From: Lentinula raphanica
Taxonomy: Eukaryota > Basidiomycota > Agaricomycetes > Agaricales > Omphalotaceae
NCBI GenBank assembly: GCA_027919835.1
Contig: JANVFP010000053.1
Coordinates: forward strand, 114,657 to 178,656
Direction: 5' to 3'
DNA: 64,000 nucleotides
Part shown: piece after piece, positions 57,461-64,000 of the stretch
How the letters are laid out: each line of letters begins with the position of its first letter
How positions within the stretch are numbered: the stretch's first letter is position 1
Program-made: the position numbers and the translations under genes
Notes under the pieces: generated by a model
What the model saw: the letters and a program-made list of their open reading frames with translations, nothing else
What the model was told of the DNA's origin: nothing
Databases searched by the model: none

Positions 57461-59236
57461 ATGGTACGCCGGAGTCGTTCTCCAACACCATCATCGTCGC
57501 AAATGTCCAGCGTCTCTGGTCAACAACACATAGTGAAGTCAAGCCTTCATCCCAAACTATTCATGCTCTGATCCTTGAACTTAGAGGGTACGATTGGTAC
57601 CCCAAAGGACCTGGTCATTTCGCCAGGAATTGAGGCAACTGGAAGAAGCCAAAGATGCTCAAATCAGTCTCCTCACTGCGAAATGCGAGAAGATGGAGGC
57701 CATGTTGAAAGAGAAAGAGCGAGAGATAGTCCGTCGAGATGTCGACATCGCGCGCAAGGACGTTCAACTGGCAGAGAACGAACAGGAACTCGATCGTCTG
57801 ATAGTGAGTGGCTTGTTCCATCCACCAGTGCCAGTACTCATCCGCTTCTATTCGTACAGAGTTCGGACTCGGATCGTATACAAACTCTAGAGGAAGAACG
57901 AGAGGGGCTGTTTCGAGATCGACAACATTGCGAAGTCCACATTAGCCGCCTCCAACTTCGTATCCAAGAACTAGAAAGTATACTCGTAGAATGTAAATTT
58001 GAGGGTCTTAGTATCAATGACGTCGCTCTCGTAAGTCGGCCTGGTTTCTTCAGAGACGCTGCCTCTATTCACCATTCCCAGGTACCACAAGCTGTCAATG
58101 AGCCTGCGCAGCTTTGTGCTACGTCTCCGCAACAAGACTCGGAAGTCGACCATCTCGCTCCCGTAAGTCGACCTGGTTTTTTTAGAGAAGCTCTCGCATT
58201 CATTCACCGTTCCCAGGTACCACAAGCTGTCAATGAGCCTGCGCAGCCTTGTGCTACGTCTCCGCAACAAGACTCGGAGGTCGACCATCTCGCTCCCGTA
58301 AGTCGACTTGGTCTTTTAGAGAAGCTCTCGCATTCATTCACCGTTCCCAGGTACCACAAGCTGTCAATGAGCACGCTCAGCCTTGTGATAGTTCTCCACA
58401 ACAAGACTCGGAGGTCAATCATCTCGTGCGTGGTGTGTCTGATGAGAATCATGGGTCTCAATCCTTCTCGGTATGGGTTTTGTTTGTTTCAGACTGATGA
58501 CTCATGCTCACGAATCATTCATCGCTGTATCTTAGACTGAACCCGGTAGCATGACCACTCCATCGGTAAGCTGGCAAGAGCATGTTAGCCAATCCCCTGC
58601 TACCTCCTCTGGACCTGACAATGTAAGTTTCAACGTTTCACCATATTTGTATCGTCTGTCTGATGAAAGTATATCCAGCTTTTGCCATTCCCTCCAGATG
58701 CCCTGCAACCCCCTCGCTCTCGAGAATGGTTCGCGGATGCGTTTTCTTACCTCAACATCGATCTGGGCCCACAATGGAGGGAAGTCGTCACCACCTGGGT
58801 GGAATTTGAGCGAGTATTCGGTTGGGCAAAGACTCCGAGCCACCGTCCCCGTGCCTTCCCAGCTCTCTTGCGACCCAAAGAGCTTTCTCACTGGATCGGT
58901 AATTGTCGGTATGAACGAAAAGGTAGCGAACCTGTATTTGATGATCTTTCGTTTGTGGAGTTCATCGACAAGTTCTGGAACTGGTGGGCATCGATTCAGC
59001 CTGAGTGGAGGGGTCTCGATATGGGAAGTAGACCGGCCCCCGTTTCTTGCTATGGTTCCGACTGGAAGACATTGAACATTCACGGGAAGAATGGCTGGCT
59101 TAGCGTGTTAGCCTGTCTAAAATGGTGGGGAGTTTATATCGGGAATGATGGCGGTGAAAGGAGACAAGAATGGCTGAAAGCTGTGAGAGACGTTCATGTA
59201 ATGCTGACAGGGCTTGTAGACCATGTTCGTACTTAA
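57461..59236 (+). CDS. Coiled-coil protein with C-terminal LKWWG-type domain, intact copy
   Basis: The probable start is MVRRSRSPTPSSSQMS at 57461; the splice from this exon to the coil exon beginning at 57585 (or 57627) is uncertain. Coil exons read QLEEAKDAQISLLTAKCEKME, REIVRRDVDIARKDVQLAENEQEL and, from 57860, SSDSDRIQTLEEEREGL...LQLRIQELESIL. Then come three tandem exon-intron units (58082-58162, 58217-58297 and 58351 onward), Ser/Pro linkers and, from 58680, the globular domain: REWFADAFSYLNIDLG, WVEFERVFGW, FWNWWASIQPEWRG, SDWKTLNIHGKNGW, ACLKWWGVYI, ending with LTGLVDHVRT. It is homologous to the frameshifted copy at 20.1-21.9 kb. I recall LKWWG-type domains from uncharacterised Agaricomycete repeat-region proteins. 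Function unknown. Confidence 0.66.
58031..58432 (+). repeat. Three tandem exon-intron units in the coiled-coil/LKWWG gene
   Basis: Units of 135 and 134 bp. Introns 58031-58081 (51 nt), 58163-58216 (54 nt) and 58298-58350 (53 nt) all start GTAAGTCG and end TTCCCAG. The exons encode VPQAVNEPAQLCATSPQQ, VPQAVNEPAQPCATSPQQ and VPQAVNEHAQPCDSSPQQ, each followed by DSEV(D/N)HL. The third intron is not a multiple of three, so only splicing keeps the third exon in frame. Confidence 0.85.
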
Positions 59237-59841
59237 CATGAGTACATACTCGATAATAACGTCTTGACATGGCCCTTTTCATCAGAGTGAATCTGAATTG
59301 CTTGTCACAGTCACACTCGCGATCAGGTGATAAGTACACGATATGACTTTTTGGAAAAACCTCTGAGTCTTTGACTATAATCACATCAATCACAATCAAT
59401 CACATCATTTTCCATGTTATCACCTTTCAGTCATCTAATGGGCACGCGTTCTACACGTTCTTACTCCACCATCTCGGCCTTCTCTTTTCAACACTCATCG
59501 ATGAATTGAAATGGTGGATGTCGCATCACGAGTCTGTGGAAATCCGAAGTTCTGGGTAATGTTCTCCCAGTTTTCTCCTATCTCTTTGTCCGGAATCCGA
59601 TCGTGCAAGGAGCCAGTTCATTACCAGACAAAGGACTCTTTGAAGACTGAAAATGTTCCTGTACATCCAGCGACCACTTATAACCCAGGAGGATCGTTTT
59701 CATTCCCCGTCTCTCTTTATCGACTCTCCTGTCGCGCTTCTTCTACTACCTCCAACAACAACCGCTCCAGAACTTCGTCCTCTTTTGTGAAACATTCGAA
59801 GTACGTCTCTCCGCTTTTTTCACTCAAAGATCGTCATCTCA
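59237..59841. other. Intergenic region
   Basis: Frames at + 59371-59559 and + 59511-59870 lack motifs. The sequence just before the RING gene is pyrimidine-rich, as is common in fungal promoters. Confidence 0.35.
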
Positions 59842-61226
59842 ATGTTTCGCAGGATGCCTGCCGACGCTAGCTCATCCAGCTCTATCAGCCATGCGCGTAT
59901 GCTCGCCAACGCCGCAGTGTACTCTGCTTCTCGAGTAACAAATCGCGCGGACCGTCTCAATGTCCCTACACAGTCGACCGCCACTGGACGTTATCTCCTT
60001 GAATTGATCCGTGCTTACGACAATGAGCTTCAAGTTCAGTCTGACGGAGCCGCTCGTGATGGACCTTCCAGTGGCAGTACCTCTGCTTCCGGCACTGGGA
60101 ACGTCGGGAACTCCAGCGGTGGAGATGATAGGTTTTCTAACGCAGCTCTCGTGGCAGATACCATAGCGAATTCGGATTCTTTGACCAATACTAACTCAAG
60201 TGGCGCCGCTGGTGGTTCTGATTCGGCTGAGTCCAACATACATTCGAGCCTCCCTGACGACGTCGACGAGGTCGTTCTTCTCGATCAGGCATGCCAGGGA
60301 TTGCTTCTCCTGAACGGTTCTGCTGGCTCCCCACAGGCGGGGCCTTCTAACAACAACAGCGCTACCAATGATGACGAGGTTGTCCTTCTTGAGGAGGTGA
60401 GTGACACTCTTGAGATCATTGAGTTCATGACTCCAAGGTTGAGGATTTCTTCTCCTAAAGGCTCCTGCTGGCTCTGCTTCGAATTTGAAGGCAAGCACTC
60501 CCATCAATAATGACCTCCGTGATGATGATGAGGTTGTCCTTCTCGAGAAGGTGAGTGACGCTCTTGAGTTCATGATTCCAAAGGTTGAGAATTGCTTCTC
60601 CTAAAGGCTCCTGCTGGCTTCGCTTCGAATTCGAAGGGAAGCACCTCCATCAATGATAGTCTTTCCAATGATGACGACGTTGTCCTTCTTAATAAGGTGA
60701 GTGACGCTCTTGATCTCATGATTCCCAATGTTGAAGCTTCTCCTAGGCGCCCGTTCTCACTGCTGAAGAGAAAATTAGCATCGAACTCAGGGCCGTGAAG
60801 AGAGAGTTAAAGAGGACCAAGAAGAAGTTGCAGAGTATTCGTGACGCTGCGGTCGAGCGCAACACTTGCGAAATCTGCTTCAAAATCTTCAATACCCCTT
60901 ATATGTGAGCGTTCTTCGTATCTGCGGGGCTTCTTCTGTCATTGTTCATTCTCTTCCGACTCAGGCTAACGTGCGGCCACGCGTTCTGTGGACCTTGTAT
61001 GACCGAATGGGGGAATTATCTACTCGCCGAAAAGATCGATCCTCACTGCCCCAAATGTCGCAAGGAGCTCGGGTGTTTCTCACCATTCGTACCTCTCCAC
61101 ATCAAGAACGACATTGCAGATATGCGTCGAGGTGATCATTCCTTGGTCGTAGAACCGGACGATATCGCATACGAGTGGCCAAGGAAGTTCAAATCTCCCG
61201 CGATAACTCCTCCCAAGTGGGATTGA
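59842..61226 (+). CDS. RING-finger protein with tandem exon repeats
   Basis: Exons 59842-60396, 60461-60550, 60607-60696, 60747-60904 and 60965-61226 join in frame to 384 aa. The N-terminus is Ser/Ala-rich. Acidic DDEVVLLEE modules are repeated at the ends of exons 1, 2 and 3 (NDDEVVLLEE, DDDEVVLLEK, NDDDVVLLNK). A short basic coil (ELRAVKRELKRTKKKLQSI) follows, then a C3HC4-type RING: CEICFKIF, LTCGHAFCGPC and PHCPKC, with the eight metal ligands visible and a splice inside between PYM and LTC. The C-terminus is short and contains EWPRKFKSP. Most RING proteins of this form are E3 ubiquitin ligases; substrate and partners are unknown. The start could instead be the ATG at 59854. It lies between two coiled-coil genes on the same strand. 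Confidence 0.8.
60397..60746 (+). repeat. Tandem exon-intron duplication in the RING gene
   Basis: Exons 2 and 3 (90 nt each) and their flanking introns are duplicates with a 146-bp period. Introns start GTGAGTGACGCTCTTGA or a close variant and end TTCTCCTAAAG or TTCTCCTAG (64, 56 and 50 nt). Exons start GCTCCTGCTGGC and end at an acidic VVLLEK/VVLLNK. The last part of exon 1 encodes a related module. Confidence 0.82.
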
Positions 61227-61995
61227 GGTCCGAGGACAATCCTCATAATCATCGAGCTTCACTCCTTATCAGCCTCCTTGAACACCTTCTCGCAATCCTC
61301 GGTAGCTCAATCTTTGCTTCTCGCTCTCACCCACTGCGGCACAGTGCTTTCTTGGTTTGGAGGGGCGCTTATGAGTACAACGAACGTATGAATTCTCAAA
61401 ATTGTATTGCTTTTTCTCTTTTCATTCCCCAGAGGAATGACATTCTTTCCTTTCCCCTTCTTTCTCCTCTTTTTGAATCGTACACACTCGCTGAATAATG
61501 ATTTTTGTTTGTACCATGATTGTCGAAATACACCATCCCTAAACGCACGGGCGCTTCGCGCGATAATGTTTAGCGCTGGTCGTTTGATTTTTCTCGCTAG
61601 TACTACTACTACTTAGTATCAGCTCGTATGCTTGTTCCTCGTCTCGAATCGCCAGCATTCGAACCGCCAGTATTCGAATTCCGCCACCACATTCTCAACC
61701 TGCCTCGGATCACTTATTAGCTGCTGCGTATCTGCCAATATACATCTGCGTCTGAAACTGGCTCAAATACTACGTCGGATGTAACTCGATCTCATCACTC
61801 TGTTAACGGTGTCAAAACATGCGCCACGAATCCTTTGTTGAGGAGATTGCCCGCTCGGAGGGACGGTCCGTGCACAATGAATATCATGAAATATATTTCA
61901 ACTTGTCTTTGTCTCTTCCATCTCCACTCTCTCCATCCTTCCTCCACTTCGACCCCAAGTTAAAGCCTACAGGATCGCTCCGGTCTCTCTGTACA
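61227..61995. other. Intergenic region
   Basis: Pyrimidine-rich sequence and short frames without motifs. A 16-bp class repeat CATTCGAACCGCCAGTATTCGAAT lies near 61650. An upstream extension of the following gene to 61819 is possible but lacks splice support. Confidence 0.35.
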
Positions 61996-64000
61996 ATGGG
62001 TACGCCTCAGCCAATGGATACAACAAGCTCGATAGGCAAAAGAATGAGAAGTACTGAGATGCTCGACGAGGTATCTATGCGTTCGATCGTGAGTGGCCAC
62101 AATCCCTATCCCGATGATATGCTCATTGGCAAATTTAGACACCACGGCCAACTGTCGCCCGGCTGAACAGTGATCGTTCAATGCTGGACCTAGTGCGTCG
62201 AAGTCTTCTTCGATATATATATGATGTTAACTTTGTGTACAGGGTCCTCCGAGTGATTCTGCCGAACTTGATCAACGACCTCGCAAATGGCGTCTACAGT
62301 CACGAGAGATAGCCGATATACCTGATCACCACAAACGACACATAACTCGGTTGGAGAAAGACCTAGACTATCAGAGGGCGCAGTTAGACCTCAAAACAAA
62401 TCTGGCGCAGAAGCAGCAAGAGCAGATCGAACGGCAAGAAGAACACATCAAGAATCAGAAAGAACAAATCGAGGATCTCGAGGACACCGTAGAAGCTAAG
62501 TCGCGGGAGCTGGAGGGATCTCAAGGTGCAGCGATCCAACTCGACCATCGATATAAGACGGTATGTTATTTCTCAGGAAGTTCTCAACTTGTCGTCTTAT
62601 CGAATGCTTGTTGGATATGTGTACCAGGCTAAGAAGGAACTTGAAGTAGAGATACTCACACGTAGCAACATCGAAATAAAGTGGCAAGAGCTGAACCTGT
62701 TTGTTGCGGAAAAGGAAGAGAACTTCCAGGCTTCAGAGAAGAGCCTTCGTGTACGATGCCTTTCTTCTCCGGGGTGCATCACAGAGATATAACTTTCTGT
62801 TTGTTTCAGACTGAATGTCAAACCCTTCGCGAAGAGCGGGATGCATGGGAGGCTAAACACACTACGTTACAGAAAGAGAGAGCTGTCTTGGAGGTCTGTA
62901 TATCAGCAGTTCATCCTTTCACTCACATCATTGAGAACGTCTTCAGGAACGACAGAGATCTTACGTGGGACGAAACAAGTCTATGGAAGCTGAGCTTGCA
63001 GAAGAGAGGAAGGCCCATCAGACAGCAGTTAGCACCTCAGAGCTCCAGATCTCCTCATTGAACACTCGACTTCAGCAAACTGTGAACGAATATGACAGAA
63101 AGGTAGAGTCCATTTCTGCCAACTGCCCATCTCTCATGTCTTATTGGTTTCGCCAGATTTCCGCTTTAGAAAAGCTGACGGTAGAGATTGTCTACATTCA
63201 TCACGAGCCGCGCTCATTCCTCCAATAGGATTCCACGGCAGTAAAGCAGGAATACGAAGGCGAGATTGATCGTCTTAAAAAACAAGTTCAGTCGTTCGAA
63301 GTGAGTTCATTGTTCTCGGCACAGGTTCTTTTCCCTCACATCTCGATCCCTTCTACCAGCACTCTCTATTGGAGAAAGACTCTCAGTTGGCAAAGGCCGA
63401 ATCATCGAATTCCCAACTCTTAGTGGAGCAGAAGAATTTGAAGGTGAGTTTGTGACGCATGTGTTGTTGTTTAACAGGTCTCAATCATTTCCGTTTTGTA
63501 GGATTCGCTCGAACAAAAAGAATCCCAGTTGGAAAAAGCAGCAACGCTCTACGAAGAACTACGGGTAATAAAATCAGCTACAGAAGTATGTATCGTTGTC
63601 CCTCTATCTTAGTGCGTCAATCGGAATCTCATGGCCACTTCAGGATTCCATCGGAGAAAAAGAGGAAACGGTTGCAAGATTGCTCCAGGAACGAGATACA
63701 TTATCTCAAAAGATCGAGGAATACAAAGAACTGCTAGAAACCGCAAAAGTCAGTCTTTCCATAGCAAAAGGAAACGACTATTCACCGTAGTCACTCATAC
63801 ACATTCTGTAGACTGAGAGTCAGCGGACATTGGCTGACAAGGATGCGGAGCATAACACAAGAATCGAAGACTTTCAGACAGCAATGTGTTCTCTAGCAAC
63901 CGAGGACAACGACGTGACTCGAAACGCAAAGGTTTCTCTGAATGCGGTAATCGACGAGAATACTGTCATCAAGGACGATGCACTCAGAGTCAGTTCTTTC
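61996..64000 (+). CDS. Many-exon coiled-coil protein, 3' end beyond the window
   Basis: Exon 1 is 61996-62088 (MGTPQPMDTTSSIGKRMRS...), exon 2 62243-62560 and exon 3 starts at 62628; further short exons continue to the window end. Introns are short GT-AG. Exon 2 is highly charged coiled coil (QKQQEQIERQEEHIKNQKEQ). Later exons contain KKELEVEILTRSN, ECQTLREERDAWEAKH, ELQISSLNTRLQQTV and ERDTLSQKIEEYKELLE. It resembles the minus-strand coiled-coil gene at 13.5-18.2 kb in exon size, intron density and composition, although no long identity is visible. Partial at the right edge; no catalytic domain seen so far. Confidence 0.6.

Noticed and set aside
57575..58540. One continuous 321-aa protein with 45-aa repeats
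   Set aside because: The repeat units contain consensus splice sites, and the third spacer is not a multiple of three, so the frame is kept only if the spacers are introns.

Overview
The window looks like an accessory, transposon-rich stretch of a filamentous basidiomycete genome, most likely an Agaricomycete. The basis is the gene architecture: many coding exons separated by short (about 46-68 nt) GT-AG introns, two Tnp2-like (CACTA/EnSpm-type) transposase genes, a Ulp1/C48 peptidase, a T5orf172-type (GIY-YIG-related) protein, WD40-plus-membrane proteins, and several coiled-coil or low-complexity families that occur more than once here. I saw no rRNA, tRNA or CRISPR. All exon models were spliced by hand and checked for frame continuity; none is transcript-verified.

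Layout. 1.4-5.9 kb: intact Tnp2-like transposase 1 (+), tail-to-tail with a four-exon gene of unknown function (6.1-9.1 kb, -), here called family X. Upstream of family X lies a long array rich in small hairpins (9.1-10.56 kb). 10.9-13.5 kb: a tail-to-tail pair of paralogues with an SDEE...WRHP motif block. 13.5-18.2 kb: a many-exon coiled-coil gene (-). 20-22 kb: a second coiled-coil gene ending in an LKWWG-type domain, with a frameshift. 22.4-25.2 kb: a divergent pair, WD40-membrane gene (-) and a GEAGRPGRGGYNL-type gene (+). 25.4-27.0 kb: Ulp1-like protease. 27.2-29.9 kb: an inverted hairpin array followed by a decayed family-X copy. 32 kb: a three-exon membrane protein. 34.2-37.2 kb: another family-X pseudogene plus its array, here expanded into roughly 240-280 bp tandem units. 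39-42.3 kb: small hypothetical genes and the T5orf172-type gene. 43.2-44.9 kb: a truncated WD40 copy next to a fourth family-X exon-1 remnant with its array.

Right part. 46.7-61.2 kb carries a second series of the same families: SDEE/WRHP gene (+), intact Tnp2-like transposase 2 (+), RPNRGGYNL-type gene (-) divergent from a complete WD40-membrane gene (+), a small compact gene (-), a coiled-coil/LKWWG gene (+), and a RING-finger gene (+). A further coiled-coil gene runs off the right edge at 64 kb.

How it fits together. Several families recur in the same local arrangement: the divergent WD40/RGGYNL pair twice, family X plus hairpin array four times, the SDEE/WRHP family three times, Tnp2 twice, and the coiled-coil/LKWWG family at least twice. 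This suggests multi-gene cassettes that duplicate or move as units. At least four genes also contain tandemly duplicated exon-plus-intron units. Whether one transposase moves the cassettes cannot be decided here, because I could not find convincing terminal inverted repeats or target-site duplications by eye.
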